This document shows, one piece after another, positions 52,254 to 63,100 of a DNA stretch of 64,000 nt. Under the pieces are notes generated by a model. It searched no databases. It saw only the letters and a list, made by a program, of their open reading frames with translations, and was not told where the DNA came from. Position 1 is the first letter of the stretch. The number at the start of each line of letters is the position of its first letter. This DNA comes from Burkholderia lata (GTDB lineage Bacteria; Pseudomonadota; Gammaproteobacteria; Burkholderiales; Burkholderiaceae), in NCBI RefSeq assembly GCF_902499335.1, contig NZ_CABVQK010000005.1, forward strand, positions 248,001-312,000. Direction: 5' to 3'. A program made the position numbers and the translations under genes.

Positions 52254-52347
52254 AGTCGCTCTCCTTGGCTATCGTGGGGTGACAAACAAAAAAAGATTGC
52301 CGCTACCGCATGACGCATCACACATGAATCGAACCGGCGCGCCCGGC

Positions 52348-53595
52348 CTACGCGCGCGCCGTCGCCTTCGCCTCCTCCACCGGGTCGGCGGCCCACCCGC
52401 CGATCGACGCGCCGTACCCGGCCGCCGCCGCGACCAGCACGCCGACGCCGCACCACACCGCCTGCACGCCCCACTGGCTGACCAGGTAGCCGAGCAGGAT
52501 CGACGCGATCATGCTGCCGAGCTGGAACACCAGCGAAAAGAACGAGACGGCGCGCGATCGCAACGCATCGGGCGTCCGGTGATGCAGCACCGCGTTGACC
52601 ACCGCGCCGGCGATGCCGAGGAACAGCGCGACCCCGCTCAGCACGACACCGAACGCGACCACGTGATTCGCCCAGCGCGTCAGCACGAGGCTCACGGCGA
52701 GCCCGGCGAACGGCAGCGTCACGGCGAGCGCCGGCCGTGCGGCGCAATGCTTCATCACGCGATACGACACCCAGCCGCCCGCACCCTTGACGACCAGCAT
52801 CAACGTGAGGAACAAGCCGAACGCCCAGGTCGCGCCATGCATCGGCACGAGCGTCTTCAGCACCACCGGCCAGTAGCTCTCCAGCACCGACACGACGCCG
52901 CCGAGCAGCATGCAGAGCAGGATCAGCGGCCGCACCGCGCCGCCATGCCACGCGAACCGGACCAGTTCGCGAAGATCGTCGCGCATCCTGCCGGCCGGCG
53001 CGGCCTCGTGCGGCGCCTGCTCCGCCTCGGCGAAAAACCACGACGTCAGGCCCAGCAGCACGATGAACAAGCCGCACGCGAGCGCGAGGCCGATCCTGTA
53101 CGGGTTGTCGAACAGCCGGCTGCCGATCAGGTCCGGAAGCACGCCGCCGACCAGCGACATGCTCGCCAGCCCGAGCGCGGAGGCCAGCTCCGCGCGGCCG
53201 AGAAAATAAGGAATCCGGTTCGTCTCGCCGTGCTCGCGCAGCAGGCCGACATACCACGCGTCGACGGTGCCGGAACTCATCGCGCGCGCGATGCCGAAGC
53301 TCGCCGCGGCGAGGTACAGCACCGGCTTCTGGCTGAAGCACAGCATCAGCGCGCAGCCGACGCTGTTCATCAGCAGCGATACGCGATAGGTCCGGATGCG
53401 GCCCACGCGGTCGGCCATCGCGCCGAACGGCAGCTCCAGCGCGATGGTCGACAGGCTGAACACCGCCGCATAAAGCCCGATCTCGAACAGCGTGAAATGG
53501 TTGTGCAGCAGGAACAACGTGACGACCGGCAGCACGAGGCCGAAGGTGCCCCACAACGCCGCCTGCTGCAGGCAGTACCGCAGGTGGACGGTCAT
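52348..53595 (-). CDS. MFS efflux transporter, probable product exporter
   Basis: The protein is 415 aa with about twelve hydrophobic segments. The ATG overlaps the stop of the acetyltransferase gene (ATGA), so they are coupled. The motif between TM2 and TM3, GAMADRVGRIRTY, is the major-facilitator motif A (GxxxDRxGRR), typical of drug:H+ antiporters. The long basic/acidic central loop (about residues 185-215) separates the two six-helix halves. In this operon the natural role is export of, or resistance to, the unknown PKS-NRPS product. Substrate cannot be inferred from sequence. Confidence 0.85.
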   Translation of the reverse strand: MTVHLRYCLQQAALWGTFGLVLPVVTLFLLHNHFTLFEIGLYAAVFSLSTIALELPFGAMADRVGRIRTYRVSLLMNSVGCALMLCFSQKPVLYLAAASFGIARAMSSGTVDAWYVGLLREHGETNRIPYFLGRAELASALGLASMSLVGGVLPDLIGSRLFDNPYRIGLALACGLFIVLLGLTSWFFAEAEQAPHEAAPAGRMRDDLRELVRFAWHGGAVRPLILLCMLLGGVVSVLESYWPVVLKTLVPMHGATWAFGLFLTLMLVVKGAGGWVSYRVMKHCAARPALAVTLPFAGLAVSLVLTRWANHVVAFGVVLSGVALFLGIAGAVVNAVLHHRTPDALRSRAVSFFSLVFQLGSMIASILLGYLVSQWGVQAVWCGVGVLVAAAAGYGASIGGWAADPVEEAKATARA

Positions 53596-54035
53596 CGGCC
53601 GTCCTTGCCGCCGGACTCGAGCAGCAGGTACTCGCCGTCTTCCGAGCTGCCGGCGCCGATCTCGACGAAACCGCACGCGGCATAGAACGCCAGCGCCGGC
53701 GCGTTGGCGCGCAGGCACTTGAGCCGGTAAGGTGTGGCCGGCCAGCCCGGCAGCGCGCGCAGCAGCGCCCGGCCGATGCCGCTCCGGTGGCGCGGCCGGT
53801 GCACGTGCAGGTGATGGATGAAATGGTCGGGCTCCCAGACCGACACGAAGCCGGCGAGTCGCCCGCCGTCGTCCTCGGCGACCCTCAGCCGCTCGCCTTC
53901 CGTCTGGGCCTCGAAGTCGGCCAGCTGGAACGCGCCGGCCGGCTGCCAGACGAAGGTCTCGCGGCGCGAGCGCAGGAACAGTTCGCACAGGGCCGGCGTA
54001 TCGGCGGCCACGGCGTCGCGTACGATGATTTTCAT
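53592..54035 (-). CDS. GNAT-family N-acetyltransferase
   Basis: The protein is 147 aa. ATG at 54035 is chosen with GAGG in GAGGTAA upstream (overlapping the previous stop); a 14-residue longer frame lacks a ribosome site. The GNAT core is visible: a central beta-strand FIHHLHVHRPRHRSGIGRALL holding the acetyl-CoA loop (R/Q-x-x-G-x-G/A, here HRSGIG), and a C-terminal ANAPALAFYAACGFVEIG. It lies 7 bases after the hydrolase gene and overlaps the exporter. The likely role is acetylation of an amine, either in tailoring or self-protection against the product; no target is visible. Confidence 0.85.
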   Translation of the reverse strand: MKIIVRDAVAADTPALCELFLRSRRETFVWQPAGAFQLADFEAQTEGERLRVAEDDGGRLAGFVSVWEPDHFIHHLHVHRPRHRSGIGRALLRALPGWPATPYRLKCLRANAPALAFYAACGFVEIGAGSSEDGEYLLLESGGKDGR

Positions 54036-54042
54036 GATTCGC

Positions 54043-55479
54043 TTACCTCGCGGCAGTCGTGGTTGCAGGGCCGGCACAGCCTGGCAGGCTCGCCATCACA
54101 TCGGCGACGAAGCGTTCGGTATCCCAGCTGCGGTCCACCGTCGCGCCCAGCCGTGTGATGACCGCGCGGCATGACGGCACGATCACCACCAGCTGGTGAT
54201 TGAAGCCATCCATCATCATCAGGTCCGCCGGCAGCGACGGAAACCGGCGCGCGCCGCCGACGCCTGCGTTCAGCCACAGATGCGCGCCGAGCCGGCCGTC
54301 GTGCCGCTCCGCCTGGGGCGTCGCCATGAACCGCACCCAGTCCGGATCGACGATGCGCGTACCGCGCCACACGCCTTGCTGCAGGATCAACTGGCCGAGC
54401 TTCGACCAGTCCCGCGCCGACGCCAGCATGTAGCTGCCGCCAACCAGCGTGCCCGACGCGTCGGGCTCCATCATCGCGGTGCGGATGCCGAGCGGCTCGA
54501 ACAGCCGCGCCCGCGCGAACGGCACGATGTCGAGCGGCCGCGGCGAGACCGCGCGCGCGACGATCTTCGCGACCAGCACGCTGCCGCCGCTCTGGTAGTC
54601 CACCTCGCGGCCGGGCGCGACCTTCAGCGCGCGGCTCGCGACGAAGCGCGCCATGTCGGTCGACTGGTACAGCATCTTCGTCGTGTCCGAGCCGGGCAGA
54701 TAGCCTTCCTGGTAATCCAGCCCGCTCGTCCATTGCAGCAGGTTCCGCAACTGGATCGCCTGGCGCGGATCGCCGGGTGACGCCCAGTCGTCCAGCAGGT
54801 GATCCTGCGCGAGCGTCAGCTTGCCGTCGCGGGCCAGTACACCTGCCAGCAACGCAGTGACGGTCTTCGTCATCGACCAGCCGAGCAACGGGGTGTCGGC
54901 CGTGACGCCCAGCGCGTACCGCTCGCCGACGAGCTTGCCGTCCTGCCGCACGACCACGGCCAGCGTGTTGCGCAGCGACCCGGGCGACGGCTCCGCCATC
55001 GCGCGATCCAGCACGGTACTCAGCGCCGGCAGCGGATCGGCCGGCGCGACATCGGCGGCGTTGTCGACGTTGCCGGCATCGGCCGCGGCGGGCGGCAGCG
55101 CGAGGCCGTGGCCCTCCGCGCGCAACGCGTCGATCGCGTCGGCCGGCGCGATCGTGCAGCCGAGGCCCGGCCGGTACAGCGCGACCGTCGAGCGCAGCCC
55201 GCCGGGCCCGGCGGCCTCGACGGTCTGTCGCGCACGGTCGATCCGGTACGTGACGAACTTGAACAACGGATTGATCGGCTTCACTTCGCGCGCGAACAGG
55301 GCGCGCGCATCGCCGTCACCGCCGGCGAGCGTGCGCACGCACAGGTAATGCGATGCATAGCCGGTCGCGGCGGGCAGCGCCCAATACAGCAGGCCCGCGG
55401 CAATCACCAGCAACAGCACGACCGTGGCGGCGAGAATCTTGAAGGCGGCAGCGACACGGGACGGATGACGATCCGGCAT
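54043..55479 (-). CDS. Membrane-anchored serine hydrolase, beta-lactamase/class C family
   Basis: The protein is 478 aa, with ATG at 55479 and AGGAAAA upstream. An N-terminal transmembrane helix (about residues 13-35) anchors it with the body in the periplasm. After about 140 residues of unrecognised sequence comes the serine beta-lactamase-like fold: S202-M-T-K205 (SxxK), then YQSGG as the Tyr motif (YxS rather than YxN), and no clear KTG; a HxG-like segment is replaced near GFNHQLVV. This resembles class C esterases and D-aminopeptidases rather than true beta-lactamases. Between an NRPS and an exporter it could trim or activate a prodrug in the periplasm, or give self-resistance; neither is shown. 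Confidence 0.78.
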   Translation of the reverse strand: MPDRHPSRVAAAFKILAATVVLLLVIAAGLLYWALPAATGYASHYLCVRTLAGGDGDARALFAREVKPINPLFKFVTYRIDRARQTVEAAGPGGLRSTVALYRPGLGCTIAPADAIDALRAEGHGLALPPAAADAGNVDNAADVAPADPLPALSTVLDRAMAEPSPGSLRNTLAVVVRQDGKLVGERYALGVTADTPLLGWSMTKTVTALLAGVLARDGKLTLAQDHLLDDWASPGDPRQAIQLRNLLQWTSGLDYQEGYLPGSDTTKMLYQSTDMARFVASRALKVAPGREVDYQSGGSVLVAKIVARAVSPRPLDIVPFARARLFEPLGIRTAMMEPDASGTLVGGSYMLASARDWSKLGQLILQQGVWRGTRIVDPDWVRFMATPQAERHDGRLGAHLWLNAGVGGARRFPSLPADLMMMDGFNHQLVVIVPSCRAVITRLGATVDRSWDTERFVADVMASLPGCAGPATTTAAR

Positions 55480-55519
55480 GGGGTGTTTTCCTGGTTCGAC
55501 GATTCGACGAGACGATGCA

Positions 55520-55537
55520 GGCGGCCGCGCGGCCGCC
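55520..55537. repeat. Perfect 18-bp palindrome between hydroxylase and hydrolase genes
   Basis: ggcggccgcgcggccgcc is its own reverse complement and lies in the 63-base gap of the minus-strand operon. With no loop it is a poor hairpin, and GC-only palindromes arise easily in such DNA. It may be a protein-binding site or RNA stem but is most likely incidental. Confidence 0.35.
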
Positions 55538-55542
55538 CGCGT

Positions 55543-57138
55543 TCAGAGGATGATTTCCTTCTTCAGGTACAGCCGTTCGGACTGGATGTCGCGCGCGTGG
55601 CAGCGGGCGATCAGCTTGTCCGATTCGACGATCGGCAGCGAAGTCGGCGCGTATTCGATGCTGGAGATGAACTTGAGCCACGGCTCCGCGCCCATCGCAT
55701 AGACGAACACCTGGCGCGGCGCAAAGCACTCGACCAGCGGCCACGCGCGCTCGCAATCCGAGCCGTTCAACCGGCGGTTCTGGTCGAACTGCCGCCCGAG
55801 CGGCTCGTTCAGGAGTGCGCCGTACAGCCACGACATCGGCGCGCCTTCGCATTCCATGCCGATGAACAACGTGCCGATCCGGCCGATGCGCTGCGCGATG
55901 CGCTGGTACAGCTCCGGCTGCAGGTTGTTCGAGTCGGCCGCGAACAGCATGCTCTTGCCGTCTACCTTCAGCGCGAATGCCATCTTCGCGGCGATATGCA
56001 GATCGCCGTGCTCGCCGAGGAACGGCAGCGCCACGATCTCGCCGCCCGGCACGGGCACGCTGTCCAGCTCGCCGACCTCGACCACCCGCTCGAAGCCGCA
56101 CGCCTCGAGCGCGAGCCGGATCGACGGGTCCTGCAGGAACCCGCCGTGGCTGCGCGGCACCACCAGCGTGCCGATCCGGTGCCGCAGCTGCAGCAGGCTC
56201 TCGAGCACGATGTGATCCTGGTGGTTGTGGGTCAGCAGCACGTAGTCGATGCGCTCGGGCAGATCCGCGAACGTGAACGGATCGTCGCCCTGGCCGAGCG
56301 GATAACCGACGATCGGATCGGTCAGCAGCGAAAATTCCGCGGTTTCGACCAGCACCGTCGCATGGTTGAAGTAGCGCACCCGCACCGGCTGCCCCGCGCG
56401 CGCCGGCACCGACGGCGGGCGCGGCGGCGGCGCGTCCGTGAACCAGGTTTCGAGCGCCGCGCGCCGCGCGGCACCGCCCTCCGCGTGAGCGAGCAGGCGG
56501 TCGATCAGGTCCGGCGCGGCGCCCGTGTGGCGGGCCGCGAACAGCTCGTCGTACAGCGCGTCGCGGAACGGCAGGCGGATCTGCACCATGTGCTCGTCGG
56601 GAAAGCGCGGCGTGCTGAGCATGAAGCTCCGGTCGTCGCTGGTCGCGAGAAAGCCGTTCACGCTTTGCAGCGCGTCGAGATAGCCGGCGCTGTCGTACAG
56701 CAGCCGCTCGAACAGCCGGTACGACGCGTGGCCGCGCAGGTCGTAGCCCAGCTCGACGAAACCCTTCAACGGCTCGGGCACCCGCGCATACAGCGGCGAC
56801 AGCGTGTCGCCGCCCCCTTCCCGCGCGAGCAGCTCGTCGAGCTCGCGCAGCGCGTCCGCCAGCGCCAGCAGCGGCGCGGCGCGCGTGCGGGTGTCGCGGA
56901 TCAGCGCGTCAACCGCCGGCACGAGCTCCCGGCCGCCGTTGAGGAACGGCCCGCCGGCCATCTTCGCGGCGGAACGCCGGTGCAGCTCGGGCGCACGGAT
57001 GAAGGATTCCATGATGCGCAGGTGCACCTGCTTCATCACCAGCGCGCAGGTCGCCGGCTGCAGCAGGAAAGTCCACGCATACCATTGATTGATCAGCGGT
57101 TCGAAGACGACGTTCGGTTTCAGGTAGATCTGGGTCAT
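55543..57138 (-). CDS. Second CmlA-type di-iron beta-hydroxylase (metallo-beta-lactamase fold)
   Basis: The protein is 531 aa, close to CmlA (532 aa) and co-linear with the 538-aa homologue at 18702-20318: both open with a (Q)V/IYL-containing strand and FEPLIN. Metal ligands are HNHQDH (residues 304-309), the Glu of GEHGDL and the Asp of AADSNN, the di-iron oxygenase set. The gene starts one base after the PKS-NRPS stop and has no good ribosome site of its own, so it depends on translational coupling. Inferred role: beta-hydroxylation of the aminoacyl group bound to the PCP of that megasynthase. It is not an orthologous copy of the ocf gene: the two are paralogues with clearly different N-terminal domains. 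Confidence 0.85.
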   Translation of the reverse strand: MTQIYLKPNVVFEPLINQWYAWTFLLQPATCALVMKQVHLRIMESFIRAPELHRRSAAKMAGGPFLNGGRELVPAVDALIRDTRTRAAPLLALADALRELDELLAREGGGDTLSPLYARVPEPLKGFVELGYDLRGHASYRLFERLLYDSAGYLDALQSVNGFLATSDDRSFMLSTPRFPDEHMVQIRLPFRDALYDELFAARHTGAAPDLIDRLLAHAEGGAARRAALETWFTDAPPPRPPSVPARAGQPVRVRYFNHATVLVETAEFSLLTDPIVGYPLGQGDDPFTFADLPERIDYVLLTHNHQDHIVLESLLQLRHRIGTLVVPRSHGGFLQDPSIRLALEACGFERVVEVGELDSVPVPGGEIVALPFLGEHGDLHIAAKMAFALKVDGKSMLFAADSNNLQPELYQRIAQRIGRIGTLFIGMECEGAPMSWLYGALLNEPLGRQFDQNRRLNGSDCERAWPLVECFAPRQVFVYAMGAEPWLKFISSIEYAPTSLPIVESDKLIARCHARDIQSERLYLKKEIIL

Positions 57139-57139
57139 G

Positions 57140-60100
57140 TCAGGAATGATCGTGTTCGACTACGGGAACGGCGGCGTCGGCGACATGCGCGAGCGCGGCC
57201 TCCATGTGCTCGCGCCACCGGCGCAGCAACCGTTCGGCGGTGGCGCGCGTGTGCACGGCGTCGCTGTAACGGCACTCGAATGCGAGTTCGCCCTCGCCCG
57301 CGACGCAGACGAGGTTCAGCAGGTGCGAACGTTCGTCGGTCGCCGCGCGGTCCGCGCCCACCGCCTCGGGCGCGGCGGAGAACCACGCGGACGGGCGCGC
57401 GGCGGCCGCCGATACGAAATCGACGCTGACCTGCGGCTGCACGCAGCGCCGCCACGCGTCGGGATCGACGCCGGCGGGCGGCGGCACGTCCGCGCCGCCC
57501 AGAGCGGCCGGCGGCAGCGCGGCGAGCGCCGCCTCCCACCCGCGCAGCGCGGCGACGCTCGGCGCGCCGGCGTGATGCGGCAACAGCAGCGGCACGTCGC
57601 AGACGAAGCAGCCGACCGCGCGCTCGACCGCCGGCCCGTCGTCGAGCCAGTCGCGGCCGTGCCGGCCGAGATCGGCGACCACCGCGCCGCCCGCCCAATC
57701 GGTCAGCGCGCGCGCGGCCGCCGCGATGGCGACGGTGGCGGCTTTCACGCGCAGGCGCTGCGGCACGACGGCCAGCATCTGTCGCGCCGCGTCGCCCGTC
57801 AGCCGGTCGCGCACGACCTGCTGGCTGGCCTCCGAGTTGTCGCCGGGTTCCGCGTGCCGATCCCGCGGCAGCGCGACGTTGGCCGCCATCGGCGCGAAGT
57901 ACGCGGCGGTTTCGCCCGCCTCCCGCGCAGCGGCAATGCGTGCGTCCAGCGCGCGAAGATAGGCCGGATACGCCAGCGTCGGCGCGGCCAGTGCCGGCGT
58001 TCGGCCGTTCGCATGCGCCGCATACGCGTTGGCCAGGTCGTCCAGCAGCACCGCCCAGCCATGGCTGTCCGCCACCAGCCCGTGCACGACGAGCAGCAGC
58101 CGGTCGCCGGCCGCACCGCACCGGTAGTGCGCGATCCGGACCAGCGGCCCGTGCGCGAGATCGAAGCCCTGTTGCAGCGTCGTGCCGTGCGCGGCGATGA
58201 AGCAGGCCGCATCGTCCGCCGTGCCGAGGTCGTGGCTGCTGAAGCAGCGCTGCACGGCGTCCGCATCCGGAGGCGCGATGCGGCCCGGCAGCGCGTCGGC
58301 GTCGAATACGCACCGCAGCCCCGGGTGCGCGTCGAGCAGCGAACGGAACGCGGCCCGCAGCGCGTCGGCGTCGAGCGGCTGCGCCGCCTGAACGAGCAAC
58401 GAGCGGTTCCAGTGGTGCGCGTGCGGGCGCTGCAACACGCGCCGCTGATACGGCGTCAACGGGAACCCGGACGCATCGTCCGCCTCAGGCCGCACCGCCA
58501 GCGGTCGCAGGCAATCGGCCAGGTCCGCGAGGGTCGGGGTCGCGAAGAAATCCTGCGGATCGACCGTCCAGCCCGCCCGGTTCAGTTGCGCGACGGCGCG
58601 CAGCACCAGGATGGAGTCGCCGCCCAGCCCGAAGTAGTTGTCGTCCCGGCCGATCCGCTCCAGCCGCAGCACGTCGCGCAGCACCGCCAGCAGCGCGCGC
58701 AGCGGCGGCGTTTCGTCGCCGTCCGCGGCTTCGTCGGGCAGCACCGCCGCCGACACCCACTGGCGGTCGATCTTGTCGCCGGACGTCTTGGGCAGCGACG
58801 GCACGATCGCCAGCGCATGCGGCACCAGATGCGCCGGCGCGACGCGGCGCAGCGCGCGCAGCCGCTCGCGCGCCGCGTCGCGTGGCGTGGCCGGCGCACC
58901 TGACGCGTCGGGGTCGACGACGATGAACGCCTCCAGGCGTGGCGCCAGCGCATCGGGCCCGCTCGACAGCCGCACCGCCGCCTCGCGCACGCCGTCCTGT
59001 TCGAGCAGCAGCGCCTCCACCTCGGCCAGGTCGACGCGAACCCCGCGCACCTTGATCTGGCGATCGCTCCGGCCAAGGTAGACCAGCGCGCCGTCCGCGT
59101 CCCGACGCACGAGGTCGCCGGTGCGATACATGCGCGCGCCCGGCTGGCCGGCGAACGGATCGGGCAGGAAGGCCGCGGCCGTCTGCCCGGGCCGGCCCGG
59201 GTAGCCGCTCGCGAGCGCGCTGCCGCCGAGGTAGAGCTCGCCGCGGCACAGCGGCGGCACCGGTTGCAGGTGCGCGTCGAGCACATAGGCCGTGGTGCCC
59301 GGCAGCGGCGCGCCGATCGGCACGTCGCGTTCGTCCGGGCGCGCGTCGGCCGGCACGTCGTGCACGACGGACGTGATCACGCTTTCCGTCAGCCCGTACG
59401 CGTTCATCAGCGCCACGCGGCCGCCCGTCACGGCGCGCCATGCCTGCACCGCCGCGAGCGGCACCGTCTCGCTGCCCGTCACGACCAGGCGCAGTCGCGC
59501 CGGCAGCGCGGCCTCGCCGAGCCGGATCGCACGCACCCATTCGCGCCAGAACGACGCGGGCAGATTGAGCACGGTCGCGCGCTGCGCGTCGAGCAGGCCG
59601 CTGAACGCACCGAGCGTCGGCCATGCCGCGCGATCGAGCAACAGCAGACAGGCGCCAGCGGACAGCGTCGTGAAGATCTCCTCGATCGACACGTCGAACA
59701 CGAGCGACGAGAACTGCACGACCCGGTCGTCGGCCGTCATCCGATACGCGGCGCACAGCGCCTGGATCTTGTGCGCGACCGCCCGATGACTGACGTCGAC
59801 GCCCTTCGGCACGCCGGTCGAGCCGGACGTGAACAGCGTATAGGCGGCCTGCTGCGGATCGATACACGCGGGCAGCGCGCCGGCGGGCGCGTCGCCAAGC
59901 GCGGCGAACGCGATCGCCGTGCATCCGGGCCACGCCGGCGGCGCCGCCGTGGCGTCGTGCACGAGCAGCACCGGTGCCGCTTGCGACAGGATCGCGTGCT
60001 GCCGCGCGGCCGGCGCGGCGGGATCGAGCGGCAGGTAGGTCGCCCCGGCGCGCAACACGCCGAGCAGCGCCACCAGTGCGTCGAGCCCCATCGGCAAGCA

Positions 60101-63100
60101 CAATGCGACACGGTCGCCGGTGCGGACGCCGCGCGCGTGCAGTGCGCCCGCGACCCGGTCCACCCGGGCTCGCAGCGCCCCGTAACTGAGCGTCTCGTGC
60201 GCGGTGGCAACCGCGGGCGCGGCATTGCCGGCCGTCAGCGTGCCCGACAGCAGCGACACGAGGTCGGACGCCGCCCGCGCAGGCGCGCCGGCGGTCCCGG
60301 ACGCCGCCTGCCATGCCTGCCGCTGCGCGGCCGACAGCACGCCCGCGTCGCCCAGCGGCGCATCGTCCGGCAGCGTCAGCAGCAGGTCCAGCGCCGCCTG
60401 GAACTGTTCGACCACCTCGTCCGCCTCGCCCCGCTCCAGCGCGCCGTCGCGCGTCAGCAGCACGCCGCCGTAGCCCGCGCCATCGCGATGCAGGTTCATC
60501 GTCAGGTCGTACTCGGTTTCCGTTTCCGGCGTGTCCTCGAACGCGACGTCCAGCGCGCCGATCCGCACATTGCGAACCGGCGCCTCCTGCATCGAGAACA
60601 CCACCTGGAACAGCGGCGTCAGCGACGTGTCGCGCGGGCCCGCGAAGCGCTCGACCAGCTTTTCGAACGGATAGTCCTGGTGCGCGTGCGCGGCCAGCAC
60701 GCAGTCGCGCACCCGCTCGATCCATGCCCGATTGCTGCTGGCCGCCGGGAACGCCACGCGCAGCGCGAGCAGGTTGACGAAAAAGCCGACGAGCCCTTCG
60801 GTGCGGCTCGACGCGCGGTTGGCAACCGGCGAGCCGACCACCAGGTCGCGCTGCCCGGTGCGCCGCGACAGCATCAGCAGGAACGCGGACAGGAACACGA
60901 CGTACGGCGTCGTCCGCAAGCGCCGCGCCAGCGCGTCGACCTGCCCTGCGCGCCCGGCGTCCACCGCGACGCGGCCGCTGTGCGCGAGGCGCCCAGGCGT
61001 GCGCGCGCGGCGCCGGTCGCCGCCGAGATCGAGCACCGGCGCGCCGTCCAGATGCGCCCAGAACGCCTCGTGCGCCGCGTAGTGCCCGGCGGCGAACCGC
61101 GCCGCCTGCTCCTCGCTGTAGTCCGCGTAATCCCAGGCGGGCGGCGCGGCATCCGGCGCGCGCCCCTGGCTCGCCGCGCCGTACAGCGACGCGAGATCCT
61201 GCGCGATCAGCCGGAACGACCAGCCATCGACGACGATGTGATGGAACGACATCAACAGGCACGCGCGGCGCGGCCCGAGTTCGAGCAGCCGCGCGCGAAA
61301 CAGCGGCGGCCGCGCGAGATCGAACGGCTCCGCCCGCAGCGCGTCGCGATGCTGCGCGACGAACGCGCGCAGTGCGTCGTCCGTGTCGCCTGCGTAAGCA
61401 TGGATCGACAGCGCGACCGCCGCGTCGGCATGCACGTGCTGCTCGCCGCCGCCGTCCGGCCCCTCGTGAAACGACGTGCGCAGCACCGGACGGCGCGCGA
61501 CCAGCCCGGCGAGCGCCGCGTGCAGCGCGGCGCGATCGACGTCGCCGTGCAGATGCAGGCATTGCGGCAGGTGGAAGACCGAACCGCCCATGCCGAGCCG
61601 TTCGAGCGTCCACAGCCGGCGCTGCTGGAACGACATCGGCGCGCGGCGCGACCCGGCGGCCGGCAGGCCGTCCGGCGTCGTTGCGACACGCATGGCGGGC
61701 TGCGCCGGTTCGGCCTGCACGCGAATCGCACTGGCCAGCCCGTCGATCGTCGGCGCACTGAAGAACGCCTCGAGCGTCAGCTCCGTATTCAGCCGCTCGT
61801 GAATCCGCGTGAGCACGCGCCCGGCCAGCAGCGAATCGCCGCCCAGCTCGAAGAAATCGTCGGTCGGCGCGATCCGCTCATGGCCGAGGCACTCCGTCCA
61901 GATGCGCGTCAACGCATGCCGCACGTCGTCGGTTTCGACCGGTGCGGCGCGCGGGATGTCGACCGCAACCGGTGCGGCAACCGATGCAACGGCCGGCGCC
62001 TCCGGCTGCGCGCGCTCGATGCGGCCGCCCTGCTGTGCCGGCAGCCAGTGACGCGTCCGCTCGAACGGATAGCCCGGCAACGGCAGGCGCTTGCGGCGCT
62101 CGCCCGCGTACGCGTCGCGGCGTGTCAGTCGTGCGCCCTTCGCCCACAGCCGGCCGTAGCCGGCGAGCAGGGTCGCCATCGTGCGCGGCGTGCGCTCCGT
62201 GAAGCTTGCCAGCACCGCGTCGGCCGGTGCGCAGCGATGCCCGCGCACCAGCGCCGCCAGCACGTCGCGCGGGCCGATCTCGACCCACAGCGCGTCGCCC
62301 AGCGCCGCCAGCGTCCGCACGCCCGCCGAGAAACGCACGGTACCGAGCACGTGCGCGGCCCAGTACGCGGGATCGGTCGCGCGCTGCGCATCCAGCAGCG
62401 TGCCGTCGAGGTTGGAGATCATCGGGATGCGCGGTGCGCGCAGCGTCATCGTCGCGGCCTGCGCCTGCACGCGCGCTGCCGCGTCCGTCATCATCGTCGA
62501 ATGGAACGCATGCGACGACGCGAGCTGCGCATGCGCGACACCCGCGTTGCGCAGGTGCGCCGCGAACACGTCGACCGCGTCCACCGGGCCGGACACCACG
62601 CATTGCAGCGGCCCGTTGACCGCCGCGATGGCGAGCGTCGGCGGCAGCTGCGCGGCCAGTTCGTCCTCCGAGATCGATACCGACAGCATCGCGCCGGCCG
62701 GCTGCGCCTGCATTGCCGCTGCGCGCGCCGCCACGAGGCCGACCGCCTCGTCGAGCGAGAACACGCCCGCGCAGCACGCGGCGACCAGTTCGCCGAGGCT
62801 GTGGCCGATCAGGTAGTCCGGCGTCACACCCAGCGCAGCCCATGCCTGATACAGCGCGTACTCGTACGCGAACAGCAGCGGCTGGACCAGCGCCGTGTCG
62901 GTGGTGCTCGCCTCGCCCAGCAGGTAAGGTTCGAGCGCCAGCCCGGCCGCCCCCGCGAACCGCCCGCACACCTCGTCGAGCGCGGCGCGGAACACCGGGT
63001 TCTCGCGATGCAGGTCGCGCGCCATCCCCGCGGCCTGCGCGCCCTGCCCGGTGAACAGGAAAATCACCGGACGCGCGTGCGGCGCGTCGCCGGTGGCCAG

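Noticed and set aside
54043..55479. Class C beta-lactamase (resistance enzyme)
   Set aside because: SxxK is present but YxN is YxS and KTG is not evident; it has a membrane anchor and extra N-terminal domain. A broader serine-hydrolase call is safer.
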